Assembly: GCA_963773465.1 (NCBI GenBank)
Contig: CAVZBF010000001.1
Location: 1,922,001-1,986,000, forward strand
DNA length: 64,000 nt
DNA from: VBAS01 sp963773465
Lineage (GTDB): Bacteria; Bacteroidota; Bacteroidia; Chitinophagales; Chitinophagaceae
Reading direction: 5' to 3'
In this document: piece by piece, positions 32,603-42,161 of the stretch
Position numbering within the stretch: position 1 is the stretch's first letter
Layout of the letters: each line of letters starts with the position of its first letter
Program-made: the position numbers and the translations under genes
The notes under the pieces: model-generated
The model's database searches: none
Told to the model about the DNA's origin: nothing
The model's input: the letters and a program-made list of their open reading frames with translations, nothing else

Positions 32603-33022
32603 TTAATTAGATTGCCGTCCTGCTATGCCGGGACGGTTTTTTATTTGCTTTCTTTTTTTATAGTCGGAAATGTTTAGCCAAATGCTCAGCGTTAGTGAAA
32701 CAAAGAATACTATTAATGTTACTTTATCTACCAGCTCTTTTTGAAAATTAATTCCTGTTAGTTTCAATAGTAAGAAATGAACATACGATGTCGACTGATC
32801 ATGTAACCCCATCTTTTCCCTCACCTCCCAATGCCAGTCCGTACAGAAACAATATCCCCATCCATACCAAATACCGACGATAAACCATGAAGCTGCCGTA
32901 AGTAAAAGTGTAAATAAGTTCCAGCGACGGGTCTTTTTCCAGGCCCAGCCAAAACAGTTAAACAACATGAGAACCGTGTGAAAAATGAAAAAGAAAATAT
33001 TCAGAAACTGGTAACCCATCAA
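32603..33022 (-). CDS. DUF2784 family membrane protein
   Basis: 139 residues with four helices. Family hallmarks are FHTVLMLFNCFGWAW, then SWFIVGIWYGWGYCFCTDWHW and VREKMGLHDQSTSYVHFLL. The ATG overlaps the stop of the upstream CBS gene (ATGA), so the two are co-translated. No function is known for DUF2784. Confidence 0.92.
   Translation of the reverse strand: MMGYQFLNIFFFIFHTVLMLFNCFGWAWKKTRRWNLFTLLLTAASWFIVGIWYGWGYCFCTDWHWEVREKMGLHDQSTSYVHFLLLKLTGINFQKELVDKVTLIVFFVSLTLSIWLNISDYKKRKQIKNRPGIAGRQSN
32615..32642 (+). terminator. intrinsic terminator
   Basis: CCGTCC and GGACGG arms followed by six T, overlapping the 3' end of the convergent DUF2784 gene. Confidence 0.65.
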
Positions 33023-33474
33023 TAAATTTTTCCGCCTTCTTCATGGCTTAATAGCTGCTCCGCCATTGAATGATCAAACACATTTTCCTTATTTGAAATT
33101 ACCTGTCGAAGCAGATCATGAATAGTAATAACTCCGGCAAATTGCTGATCGTTATAAGCAAGCAGGTAGCGGGCTTTATGTGAGATCATGAGATTCATGC
33201 AATGCTCTACTGTATCTGCCGTATCAACCACCGGGAGATCGGTTGTCATTACTTCTTCCACTTTTGTATTGGCACTTGAGCGGCCCTTCAGGATCACGTT
33301 CCTGCTATAATCTCTTTCGCAGAATATGCCTTTGAATTCATCACCTTTTTTTACGACGAGGTAGCTCAGGTTCACTGAATTCAGCATTTGCAATGCATCA
33401 ATCACAAGAGTTGTTGACTCCACGTCATTAAATGTAACGGCTTTGCTCATTAACAGATCGTAAACGGTACGCAT
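33019..33474 (-). CDS. CBS-domain protein
   Basis: 151 residues with two CBS motifs: DALQMLNSVNLSYLVVKKGDEFKGIFCERDYSR and NLMISHKARYLLAYNDQQFAGVITIHDLL (given here in part). A Bateman module of this size binds adenosyl ligands and acts as a regulatory protein. It is the first gene of a two-gene operon with DUF2784 (4-nt overlap). Confidence 0.92.
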   Translation of the reverse strand: MRTVYDLLMSKAVTFNDVESTTLVIDALQMLNSVNLSYLVVKKGDEFKGIFCERDYSRNVILKGRSSANTKVEEVMTTDLPVVDTADTVEHCMNLMISHKARYLLAYNDQQFAGVITIHDLLRQVISNKENVFDHSMAEQLLSHEEGGKIY

Positions 33475-33649
33475 AATTTCATCGTTTGTACTAAAGTTCG
33501 GGTTTTTTAATAAAAGAAAAGCTGATTTTTTTAGATTAAACTGTCTTTCTGCATCGGCCGGCCCTTGTGAAATTTTCCTCTGAAGCGCCTTTGCCTGTAA
33601 AAGAGATTCGTTTTTGATAAATCACATACTTTCGTATAAATATTATACG

Positions 33650-33907
33650 ATGGATCTGCAACAACAATTTGATGACGCAGTTGGCAATAGTAAAACGCTA
33701 AGTGAAAAACCTTCAAACGAAGTATTGCTTCAACTTTATTCATTATACAAACAGGCTACTACCGGCGATGTAAATTCCGAACCACCATCAAATCCTTTTG
33801 ATTTTGTAAACAAAGCCAAGTATGATGCGTGGGCGGCACTAAAAGGAAAAACAAAAGAAACGGCCATGCAGGATTACATTGATCTTGTCAATAAGCTTAA
33901 AGGCTGA
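33650..33907 (+). CDS. acyl-CoA-binding protein
   Basis: 85 residues from MDLQQQFDDAVGNSKTLSEK. Conserved ACBP residues are present: LLQLYSLYKQATTGD, then NPFDFVNKAKYDAWAALKGK and AMQDYIDLV, the four-helix acyl-CoA-binding fold. Full length for the family; binds medium/long-chain acyl-CoA in the cytoplasm. The next gene starts 15 nt after its stop. Confidence 0.94.
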   Translation: MDLQQQFDDAVGNSKTLSEKPSNEVLLQLYSLYKQATTGDVNSEPPSNPFDFVNKAKYDAWAALKGKTKETAMQDYIDLVNKLKG

Positions 33908-33922
33908 TCTCATTTCGAAAAT

Positions 33923-34972
33923 ATGCTGGAAAAATATTTATCATTGCTTGTGTGCCCTGTCACTCGTTCTGAACTCACTCTTCATAAGATTTCGGTTAAA
34001 ACAAAAGCTTTTCAGGGAGGTGAAAAAGAAATTATTAACGAAGGCATTTTGTTTTCAGCTAAAGAATGGTTCTACCCTATTATCGATGGTGTGCCCAGGT
34101 TGTTAGTTGAGTCTTTTCTCGATTATGAAGAGTTCCTCACAAAAAATCTAGCTGATTATAGCGAACGAAAGGAGCATTTAGAAAAGATTTATCCGGAGCT
34201 CATTCACCAGGTAATAAAGAAAAACAGGAGAACAAAAAAAAGCTTTGAGATGGAATGGGGAATGTTTAGCTATGAAGAGGACAAGACCTGGGAGTTAAAA
34301 GGTGAAGACCTGCTGGAACGATTTTTAAAGGAAACTGACGAAACAAGACAATCGTTGGACGGCAAATTGATATTTGATGCAGGTTGCGGCAACGGGCAGC
34401 TCAATCAATATATTGGCAGGTGCGGTGCTGTTGTAGTGGGAATGGATCTTAGTACAAGCGTAGAAAGAGCAAATGCAAACAATAAAGAAGAAAACGCTTT
34501 TTTTTTGCAGGCAGATGTTCAATATCCGCCTCTGCGGTTTGAAAAATTTGATATTGTTCACAGCAGTGGGGTTCTAATTTGTACAAATGACAGCGAATTG
34601 ACCTTTTCAAAAATTGAACCTTGCGTTAAGCAAAATGGAAAAATGAGTATCTGGCTTTATCATCCGCGAAAAAATTTGATCCATAATTCTTTTAATCTCC
34701 TGAGAAAGTTTACGTCCAAGCTTCCTATAAAATTTCAATATTATCTCTATTTGTTTACACTTTTTCCTGCCAGCTATGTTGTAAAAAGAATTAAAGGCAA
34801 TAAACAAAATGCAAGAGAAATGATGATTGCGATCATGGATTGGTTCTCGCCCGAATTTCGCTGGGAACATACTCCGGAAGAAGCTGCGAATTGGTTTACT
34901 AAAAGAAAATATAAAGAAATAAAAGTTACTACCACTGACACTTTTGGATTTAATATCATCGGGAAAAAGTAA
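33923..34972 (+). CDS. SAM-dependent methyltransferase with Trm112-like N-terminus
   Basis: 349 residues. The N-terminus MLEKYLSLLVCPVTRSEL with IIDGVPRLL resembles Trm112/UPF0434, and the methyltransferase domain has the glycine loop LIFDAGCGNGQLNQYI and VVGMDLSTS, then FDIVHSSGVLICTND. Such two-part enzymes are found in polysaccharide and O-antigen loci; the neighbours (GT4, flippase, FkbM) support a glycan target. The N-terminal zinc site is incomplete (single cysteine). Confidence 0.85.
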   Translation: MLEKYLSLLVCPVTRSELTLHKISVKTKAFQGGEKEIINEGILFSAKEWFYPIIDGVPRLLVESFLDYEEFLTKNLADYSERKEHLEKIYPELIHQVIKKNRRTKKSFEMEWGMFSYEEDKTWELKGEDLLERFLKETDETRQSLDGKLIFDAGCGNGQLNQYIGRCGAVVVGMDLSTSVERANANNKEENAFFLQADVQYPPLRFEKFDIVHSSGVLICTNDSELTFSKIEPCVKQNGKMSIWLYHPRKNLIHNSFNLLRKFTSKLPIKFQYYLYLFTLFPASYVVKRIKGNKQNAREMMIAIMDWFSPEFRWEHTPEEAANWFTKRKYKEIKVTTTDTFGFNIIGKK

Positions 34973-34974
34973 GA

Positions 34975-36115
34975 TCAGGAATTATACATCTCATCAAACA
35001 TTTTTCCAACACGCTGATAGTTGAATTTTTGCTGATTCTCCTCAGCCACTTTTTTTGCATCTATTTTGAAGCCTTCATTCATAAAAAACAACATCTTATC
35101 TGCCAGGTCTTTTACATCGCTTTCGTTCACAAGTAATCCATTGACGCCATCTTTAACCAATTCTTTTGTTACATCCAAGTTGGTGGTAATAACAGGAACG
35201 CCGCAACACAGAGATTCGGCGATCACGCAACCGAAGGTTTCATATCGGGTAAAATGTATCATCGCATCGGAATTGCTTATTTCTTTTGCAACATCTGCGT
35301 AAGGAATTTCTCCCATGAAGATGACTTGCTCTTCAAGCGAAAGATCTTTTACTATTTTTTTGAATTTTTCCTTTGCGGGTCCAATGATCCTTAGAACAAA
35401 ATCATTGCGTTGTTTTTTTACAACAGCAATCGCTGCCAGCATTCCTTCAGGATTCTTTTGATTTATCAATGAAGAAATATGAATGAAACTGAAGCCCCCG
35501 CTTCTCTCCTTCTCTTTGCAATTAAAAATATTTGTATTTACCACATTGGGAATTACCACGGGGGTTTTTGCGGTAAGTTTTAAATTCATCAATGCTGTTG
35601 CAAGGCTTTTTGAGACAGCATGGATCTTTTTTGCATTTTTATAAATTACCGGCACCATTTTCTTTTCGAACTGCCCGGGCACATGATAATTATCATAACC
35701 CGGCATATAAATACCATCGTGTTCTGAAATGATATATTCTATCCCCTTTCGTTTCTTAAGATATAAAGCAAACAAACCGGCAGGGTAAGCAACATGTACG
35801 TGTGCAAGATCGGGTGATGAATTGGCAAAAACCTTATTATACATTTTTCGCAAGCGCCGAAAATCTTTTTACTCCATTTATTACAGGAGAAAGAACTCCC
35901 TTTAAAACAGGATAATAATAAATATAAATTGTGAGATTGTTATTTATTTTTTCTTCTGTTAATTCCGGCTGCTTTATCTTTTCATCTATAGCGGTATAAA
36001 AAACAGTAATCCGGTTGTAAAGCGATGCACTTTCAGCATGTCTCTTTATAAAATCCCCGGGATAGGGATTACTGCGGCTGGGAAACCAACTGGGCAGGTA
36101 AAGAATATGCTTCAT
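34975..36115 (-). CDS. GT4-family glycosyltransferase, one frameshift
   Basis: About 379 residues across a break. The N-terminal part starts MKHILYLPSWFPSRSNPYPGD; the rest holds LAHVHVAYPAGL, IPNVVNTNIF, ISNSDAMIHFTRYETFGCVIAESLCCG (in part) and the final EX7E motif typical of GT4. An extra T in GATTTTCGG (35860-35863) splits the frame; removing it joins VKRF to RRLRKMYNKV. The ATG overlaps the flippase stop. Likely a surface-glycan or lipopolysaccharide transferase. Confidence 0.9.
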
Positions 36116-37422
36116 GTGTCTTGATTATTTTTTATCAGAACCTCGCCTGAAAATAAGTTAAAATCAGTTCTTTTGATCACAAAGAAATCTACAAGAGACA
36201 GATGAAGGATTGACATTGATCTATAAATAAAATAAATAGTCGTCATTGAATAGGCAATCAAATTAGCGATCGCTGCTCCTTTATAACCTAACGCAGGAAT
36301 AAGAATAAAATCAAGCAACAATATCAATAAGCAACAGATCGTTGATCCGATAAGATTTATTTTTAATAACCTGTTTGCCGAAAAATAAGCGGCAAGAATC
36401 GTAGTGATCGTAAATAAAAGATAACCGGGTATCATCACCAGCAATGAAATAAAACCATCAAAGTATATCGATGGCAGAAAAAAAAGATAGATCACCAAAG
36501 CAACTCCAACAAGCACGAAGCTCAATATAATATGTGTATAAAAGGTGACACGGCAAATTGAAATAAACGCCGCTTCAGTGAGTTTTTGGTTTTCATTTTT
36601 TAACGCCGGGGTTACCAGCCCTGCCAGTATTCCCGGAATGATCCATAGCAATTGTGCAAATTTCGATGCTTGTGCATATACACCAACAGTTGTATGGTCA
36701 TAATAAATACTGATAAGCCAATAATCAGCACGAAAAGCAATGAATTGAATTAATATTGGTTATTAACACCACGCCGGAAAATGCCGAGAAAGATCGCATC
36801 TCTTCCTGTGAAATATTTTTAAATGAAGGATTAAATTTTACAATGAAATAAAAACACAGGATGAAGGAAGGAATAAAAATAAAAAGACTGTAGATCCAGA
36901 TTGGGTAATTCGGTTATGTAATGCGGGTTCAACCATCCAAATGATCACCACGAATAAGAATAATATTGCGGAAACAATTGAAATTATTTTGTTGCAAAGC
37001 CTGGCCTCATGCTGGGAGTAATAGAGCGATAGAAATTTGTCCATTATTACCAGGCCGGTAAAATACACCACTTCCGCAAAGAAGATAGAAAGATCAAGAC
37101 TCCCTCCAAGCAATGTGTGACCTAAAAAAATATAACCAAGAATCGCAATAATATAAAAGAACATGAGCTGGATAGCTGCAGTAATCATTGTAAAAGAAAA
37201 GATCTTATCGCGACTATAATTTTTCGCTGCTATACCATGCCATACAATTGCAGCATCTGTTCCCAATCCAGTTATGATATGAATAAACGCGGCGTTTACA
37301 ATTATCAATGAAAGAGTGCCGAACTGGCTTGCACCCGCAAGCTTTGCTATCAGCAAACTGATCAAAAAACCAATGCCTGTAAAAATCACTCTGAAAATAA
37401 ATCCGCGTAGAAGAAGCTGCAC
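36112..37422 (-). CDS. polysaccharide flippase (Wzx/MATE-like), two frameshifts
   Basis: About 436 residues, with 11-12 hydrophobic segments. The first part reads GFIFRVIFTGIGFLISLLIAK; the middle, in another frame, contains QEEMRSFSAFSGVVLITN; the last part begins IQFIAFRADYWLISIYY and includes VGVYAQASKFAQLLW. Breaks lie near 36840-36860 and 36755-36765. Arrangement and the pattern YWLxxxY-VGxYAxA match Wzx-type exporters of lipid-linked sugars. In an operon with the GT4 gene (4-nt overlap). Confidence 0.87.
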
Positions 37423-37479
37423 AATCTAAGTTTATGCAAATAAAATATAATTTTATTCAAAATACCGGATCAGCCTGCT

Positions 37480-38349
37480 ATGTTTTATAAATTACTGAAT
37501 GTTTATACCCGTCATTATTCATTTCCGTACCGTGGACTGAAGTATTTTCTGAAAATGGCAAAATGGTTAGGTATTGCTGATAAAAAGTATAAAAAGAAAC
37601 TTCCGCAAGGTTTTTATATGTTATTAACCCCTTCGGAGCATATTCAGCAACAACTTTTCTGGTACGGTTATTACGAAAAACCTCTCGCCGATATGATAAA
37701 AAAAATTTTGCAGCCCGGAAATGTGTTTCTTGATATAGGTGCCAACATTGGTTATTTCTCGCTGCTTGCAGCTAATAGTGAGCCGACTTCAAAGATCATT
37801 TCATTTGAGCCGGTTAAAAACTTATTTCAAAAGCTGGAAGAAAATGTTTCCCTGAATGATCTCAAAAATATTACGACTCTTAATGTGGCAATCGGTGAAA
37901 TTAACGGGGAAAAGGAGTTGTTTATTTCTGCCGCTGATAACCTGGGCATGTCTTCTTTTCAACAACCTGAAAATTATTCCGGAAAAAAAGAAAACGTAAA
38001 AATAATCAGCATTGATAGCTGGTTCAGAACGGCAAGACTATCTAAGGTTGATCTGATAAAACTCGATGTAGAAGGAAGCGAGTTAGCAGCATTAAAAGGC
38101 ATGCAGGGAGTTTTACAAAATTTCAAACCGTTGGTAATTGCAGAGATAAATCCTGAAACGCTTGGGTTATTCACTTTAACGCCGGCCGATATTTTTGATT
38201 ACTTAAACAAACTTGATTTCGACGGATATCTTATTTCTGAACCAGGGAAGCTTGAGCAGGTTAAACCTAATGAAATAAATCAAACAGTTAATGTCTTGTT
38301 TATATCCAGAGAAAGAATGGAACTATTGTCTGCCCTTTCTGCGCAATGA
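37480..38349 (+). CDS. FkbM-family methyltransferase
   Basis: 289 residues. The AdoMet-binding loop VFLDIGANIGYFSLLA and the family motif VDLIKLDVEGSELAALKGM are both intact; IISFEPV supplies the acidic residue for the ribose. FkbM enzymes O-methylate sugars or other small molecules, so it fits the adjacent glycan genes on the opposite strand. Full-length and unbroken. Confidence 0.93.
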   Translation: MFYKLLNVYTRHYSFPYRGLKYFLKMAKWLGIADKKYKKKLPQGFYMLLTPSEHIQQQLFWYGYYEKPLADMIKKILQPGNVFLDIGANIGYFSLLAANSEPTSKIISFEPVKNLFQKLEENVSLNDLKNITTLNVAIGEINGEKELFISAADNLGMSSFQQPENYSGKKENVKIISIDSWFRTARLSKVDLIKLDVEGSELAALKGMQGVLQNFKPLVIAEINPETLGLFTLTPADIFDYLNKLDFDGYLISEPGKLEQVKPNEINQTVNVLFISRERMELLSALSAQ

Positions 38350-38718
38350 TCTGTCCTGCCTGATCTGCAGAAAAGAATTTCGATCCATATAATAAGCAAA
38401 TAAAAGATAGACAATTGGAACAAAGCTTAATAATTTTAAAATAAAAACCCCGGTAAGAAATCCAAGCAGGTAAAACAGCGCCAGTATAAAAAAGTTTCCC
38501 AACAGTTGCATGTCGTCAATTGCACAAACGACTTTGAAGTGATAGTAGCTTGGTTGCTTATAGGTAAGATCGATCGGTTTTGTAAAATGATAGCCGTCTG
38601 TTACTACAACCCGCGGATGATTATCTTTTATTTCAATGATGACCGGCTCTGTATTGTTTAAAGGATATATCTCTTTGTTGTTCACAATCACTCTTACATT
38701 CAGAATGCTTAACAGCAC
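38323..38718 (-). CDS. membrane protein of unknown function
   Basis: 131 residues from a GTG at 38718; no ATG is available before in-frame stops. An N-terminal strand-rich part (VRVIVNNKEIYPL, PRVVVTDGYHFTKPI) precedes two helices (about 75-97 and 100-113) and a basic tail RQDRSLRRKGR. It follows tpiA by about 48 nt on the same strand and overlaps the FkbM gene end by 27 nt. Function unknown. Confidence 0.65.
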   Translation of the reverse strand: MLLSILNVRVIVNNKEIYPLNNTEPVIIEIKDNHPRVVVTDGYHFTKPIDLTYKQPSYYHFKVVCAIDDMQLLGNFFILALFYLLGFLTGVFILKLLSFVPIVYLLFAYYMDRNSFLQIRQDRSLRRKGRQ

Positions 38719-38766
38719 CTGCTTCTTTCGGCTGATGACAATATAATATTGAGAATTTATAAACTA

Positions 38767-39529
38767 TTATTTCAGTGAACGAATGATCTCGATAAAATCT
38801 GCCGCCACCAAAGAAGCACCACCCACCAAACCACCATCAACGTCAGGGCAATTGAATATTTCCTTAGCATTGGTTGCTTTTACACTGCCACCATAAAGAA
38901 TGGGGATCTCGCTGAGCTATCGATTCGCCGTATTGATCCGCAAGGATAGAACGCAAATGTGCATGCATTTCTTGTGCCTGTTCGGTTGTAGCGGTTTTAC
39001 CGGTGCCGATCGCCCATATCGGCTCATAAGCGATCACAATGGTTTTTATTTGATCAGCGGTTAAATGAAACAATGATTCCTTCAATTGCTGAGCAACAAA
39101 TGCATTTTGTGTACCTGCTTCACGGATCGACAATGCTTCTCCGCAACAAAAAATTGGCGTGATAAAATTTGCGAGACAGAGATTTACTTTTTCAGCAAGA
39201 ATTTCATTTGTTTCGGAAAAATACTCTCTTCTTTCACTGTGCCCTACTACACAATATGTGATTTTTAATGAATGAAGCATTTCAACCGAAACTTCACCTG
39301 TAAATGCTCCTGATTTTTTATGATAGCAATTTTGTGCAGCCGGGTAATAATTTTTTTCTTCGGCTACTTCGCTTCTTGTCATTGTGAGGTAAGGAAAGGG
39401 AACGGCAAAAATTGTTTTCTGATGATCTTTTAATTTAATTTCTGCTGCGAGAATATCGTCTAATAGTTTTTCTCCTTGCTGAAAAGTCAGGTTCATTTTC
39501 CAGTTAGCCGCCGCAATTTGTGTCCGCAT
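38767..39529 (-). CDS. tpiA: triosephosphate isomerase, one frameshift
   Basis: Interconverts dihydroxyacetone phosphate and glyceraldehyde 3-phosphate. Catalytic residues are visible: NWKMN lysine, VGHSERR histidine, and the glutamate in AYEPIWAIGTG. The first frame ends at 38864; the remaining 30-odd residues, EIPILYGGSVKATNAKEIF...GGLVGGASL, follow in another frame to a stop at 38767. A single extra base near 38917-38925 (extra C in CAGCGAG) explains it. Total 253 residues is the normal length. Between the glmU-like gene (9 nt upstream) and 38323. Confidence 0.95.
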
Positions 39530-39538
39530 GTTTTGGTT

Positions 39539-40721
39539 TTAATAGTTTTTAAAGATATAGGTTAAAATAGTTTTTTCATTTTCGGTTATGGATTTCCCTT
39601 TTAGTTTTTTCCAATCATCAATATCTACCAATGCTTTTTGCAGATCATAGCGGCGTAGGCCATCGCTGCCCCATGAAAAATTAGGAATATACTTTGGAGT
39701 AAGTCCCGGCTCAAAAACATTACTGCAAACACCCATCACGGTCCCGGTATTTATAGATGTATTGATCGATGTTTTAGAATAATCACCCATGAACACACCG
39801 CATTTTTGACCGGCATTCATTTCTCCTTTCGGTGTCCACACCTTTACTGCGCTTGCATTGTTTTTAATATTTGAATTTGTTGTACCGGCGCCCAGATTGC
39901 ACCACTCGCCTAATAACTGAATCGCCGATATACCCATCATGTGCTTTATTTGAATATGCAAAGAATACCGAGTTCTTAATTTCACCACCGGCTGTGCAAT
40001 AAGGGCCGATGGTTGTTGCTCCATAAATTCTTGAATTCATTTTTATCACCGCACCTTCTCCGCAGGCAAATGGACCCCTGATAGCAGTGCCTTCCATTAT
40101 AAGAGAATTTTTCCCAATATAGATCGGGCCGTCAGAAGCATTAAGAACACAATGTTCAACAACTGCTCCTTTTTCAATAAAAATATTTCCGGATTTAGTT
40201 ACCTGATTTGTTTTTGGAATTTTTTGAGATTTTCTTTTTGCGGTCAACAAATCAAAATCTTCGCGGATAGCATAATCATTCAGTTGAAAAATATGCCAGG
40301 GAAATTGAATGCTTTTGATCTCATCACGAACGGTAATAGCTTTCGATACTTTTATTTTATTTGGCTCATGAATTTCTTTTTTTGAAAACCTGAAAATAAT
40401 TCCTGTATTCCCGTTTACCGAAATAAATTCTCCATTTTTTAGTTTGTGCAATGCTTTGACCAATTTTGATGAGGGAAGAATATTTCCATGGATCATGAAA
40501 CAAGTATCATCATCTCCGATTTTATCAAGTCGTATTGATCTATCAAGATCTTTATAATCATCTTCCCACCGATCAAAAGATGTGATGCCAAGAATCCTTT
40601 CCCATTTTTCACGAATGGTGAGAATACCAACTCGTATATCCTGGATCTGCCTGGTAAGCGTAAATGGATATAGATTTTCAGGCTGACAAAATTCTTCAGT
40701 AAAAATGATCTTCGCAGGCAT
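39539..40721 (-). CDS. Bacteroidetes-type GlmU-like sugar nucleotidyltransferase, one frameshift
   Basis: About 393 residues. The N-terminal part (PAKIIFTEEFCQPENLYPFT) resembles the nucleotidyltransferase half; the C-terminal half is a left-handed beta-helix of hexapeptide repeats (GPIYIGKNSLIMEGTAI, GEWCNLGAGTTNSNIKNN, GVFMGDYSKTSINTSINTG). This is the alternative GlmU family of Bacteroidota (glucosamine-1-phosphate acetyl/uridylyltransferase). An extra A near 39909-39912 splits the gene (VIRRVV should read VIGEWCNLG). In operon with tpiA. Confidence 0.9.
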
Positions 40722-40741
40722 CCGGTAAAGCTAAAAGATTT

Positions 40742-40782
40742 TAAAAAAAACAAAAAGCCCCGAAGAGGAATCTCCGGGACTA
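40742..40782 (-). terminator. rpmE terminator
   Basis: On the minus strand a GTCCCGGAGA / TCTTCGGGGC stem is followed by TTTTTGTTTTTTTT. It lies between rpmE and the glmU-like gene and ends rpmE. Confidence 0.7.
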
Positions 40783-40831
40783 AAGTATAGCCATGAAAAA
40801 CAAAAACTTAATAATATCCTAATTTAGGAAT

Positions 40832-41083
40832 TTATTTTTTCTTTTCATACTTCTTCTTGAATTTGTCGATACGACCGGCTGTGTCGACCAACATATTCTT
40901 ACCAGTAAAAAAAGGATGAGATGTATTAGATATCTCCAGTTTTACCAATGGGTATTCGTTACCATCTTCCCATTTAATGGTTTCTTTTGAGCCGGCGGTT
41001 GACCTGCTCAAAAAGCTATGACCATTACTCATGTCCTTAAAAACTACGAGGCGATAACTTTTCGGATGAATATCCTGTTTCAT
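40832..41083 (-). CDS. rpmE: 50S ribosomal protein L31 type B
   Basis: 83 residues from MKQDIHPKSYRLVVFKDMS; an earlier ATG at 41119 is rejected because the L31 start is exact. The motif IHPxYRLVVFKDMSNGHSF and SNTSHPFFTGKNMLVDTAGRIDKF identify type B L31; it lacks the zinc CxxC pairs of type A, which frees zinc. A TTG-N20-TACTTTTG promoter lies upstream. Confidence 0.96.
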   Translation of the reverse strand: MKQDIHPKSYRLVVFKDMSNGHSFLSRSTAGSKETIKWEDGNEYPLVKLEISNTSHPFFTGKNMLVDTAGRIDKFKKKYEKKK

Positions 41084-41163
41084 AAATGTTTGATTTAAAG
41101 GCTGTACAGCCGGTCCCAAAGCAATCGGGAGATTTTTGCCGTACTAATTTAAAATTTTCGTGG

Positions 41164-41194
41164 CAAAAGTAACGCAACCGGGGCTATTCACCAA
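41164..41194 (-). promoter_or_regulatory. rpmE promoter (TTG-N20-TACTTTTG)
   Basis: On the minus strand the -33 TTG (41192-41194) is followed after 20 nt by TACTTTTG (41164-41171), which matches the Bacteroidota sigma-A consensus in both elements and spacing. The rpmE start is about 80 nt downstream, giving a leader of roughly 75 nt. Confidence 0.75.
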
Positions 41195-41335
41195 CAGAAG
41201 GGTAAAAAAAGAGAAAAGCGCCAGATTTTTCTTCCGTTCATTTGCCGAAGCTCCTGAACGTCTTACTAACCCAACGCTTTTCGTGAGGCTTTGTGTCTTG
41301 TTAAAGGACTCGTCCACCCCAGCGACCAAATTCTT

Positions 41336-41418
41336 CTTTTGACGGATTCCTCTGATCGCAGACCTTTAAAATCTTTTGACGGATCTTTAAGGTCTCAGAT
41401 CAAACTCGCTTTTGACGG
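41336..41418. repeat. three direct repeats of CTTTTGACGG with 36-37 nt period
   Basis: CTTTTGACGG begins at 41336, 41373 and 41409. Between the first two copies GATCGCAGACCTTTAAAA faces TTTAAGGTCTCAGATC of the next unit, forming a long imperfect hairpin. Only three units, no CRISPR-like precision. Confidence 0.5.
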
Positions 41419-41560
41419 CTCATTCAATCTTATGACGCTAAGATGGCCCTCAATAAGTTCTCTTCCAAATTTTTTGCCTCTTTGATACCCACTTGTTTTG
41501 CACAAATAGAATTTGAGATATGCACAGTTTATAGATAGTTATGAACAGTTTGTAAACTAA

Positions 41561-42052
41561 TTAGCTTCTCATATTGACAAATTGAAGCGGCAGTTGAAGA
41601 CTGGCTGTCTTACAAAGCTGAATGACCGACTGTAGGTCATCAATTTTTTTTCCGGTCACTCTTACCAGGTCATCATTTATTGAAGCCTGCACCTTCAATC
41701 CTGCGTCTTTTATAAGCTTTACTATTTTTTTTGCATCATCCTGCGCCAGTCCGTTTCTTACCTGTACTTCTTTTTTCCAAACCTTACCACTTTGCAATCC
41801 TTCTTTGCTCAGGTCAAATGCTAAGGGATCGATTCCTTGCTTATGCGCCCGGCTGATTAACACATCACACAGTTGACGCATCTTCATATCATCATCCGTT
41901 TCTATATTGATCTTAAAATCTTTTTTATTCAGATCGATCACAACATGACTTCCTTTAAAATCAAACCGGTTAGTGATTTCTTTGGTTGTGACATTTACAG
42001 CATTGTCGAGTGCTTGTGCATCTACTTTTGAAACAATATCAAATGAAGGCAT
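41561..42052 (-). CDS. YajQ-family nucleotide-binding protein
   Basis: 163 residues, normal family length. MPSFDIVSKVD, ALDNAVNVTTKEITNRFDFKG and the C-terminal KKIDDLQSVIQLCKTASLQLPLQFVNMR are diagnostic. YajQ/UPF0234 proteins have two ferredoxin-like domains; some bind cyclic-di-GMP and act with transcription factors. Single gene, start secure. Confidence 0.95.
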   Translation of the reverse strand: MPSFDIVSKVDAQALDNAVNVTTKEITNRFDFKGSHVVIDLNKKDFKINIETDDDMKMRQLCDVLISRAHKQGIDPLAFDLSKEGLQSGKVWKKEVQVRNGLAQDDAKKIVKLIKDAGLKVQASINDDLVRVTGKKIDDLQSVIQLCKTASLQLPLQFVNMRS

Positions 42053-42103
42053 AAACTAATTTTAAATTGTAAGCTTTATTCATTCAAAAGTAAGATTGTT
42101 TGA

Positions 42104-42136
42104 ATAAAAAAAGCCTCTCATAGAAATGAGAGGTTT
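42104..42136 (-). terminator. intrinsic terminator
   Basis: AAGCCTCTCAT faces ATGAGAGGTTT with an AGAA loop; on the minus strand a T7 run follows. Ends the first barrel gene. Confidence 0.75.
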
Positions 42137-42161
42137 TACCACATGAGAAAACTAAATATTT

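Larger units (their letters stand above)
41120..41560. other. intergenic region with promoter and repeats
   Basis: About 440 bp between rpmE and the YajQ gene. It holds the rpmE promoter (41164-41194) and a CTTTTGACGG repeat group (41336-41418). Short frames on both strands (around 41144-41485) have no conserved content and were not called. Confidence 0.45.

Noticed and set aside
41336..41418. CRISPR array
   Set aside because: Only three 10-nt matches, divergent unit bodies and no cas genes.
41144..41485. Short frames on both strands in the rpmE-YajQ gap
   Set aside because: Overlap the repeat group and promoter; composition unlike neighbours and mutually exclusive.
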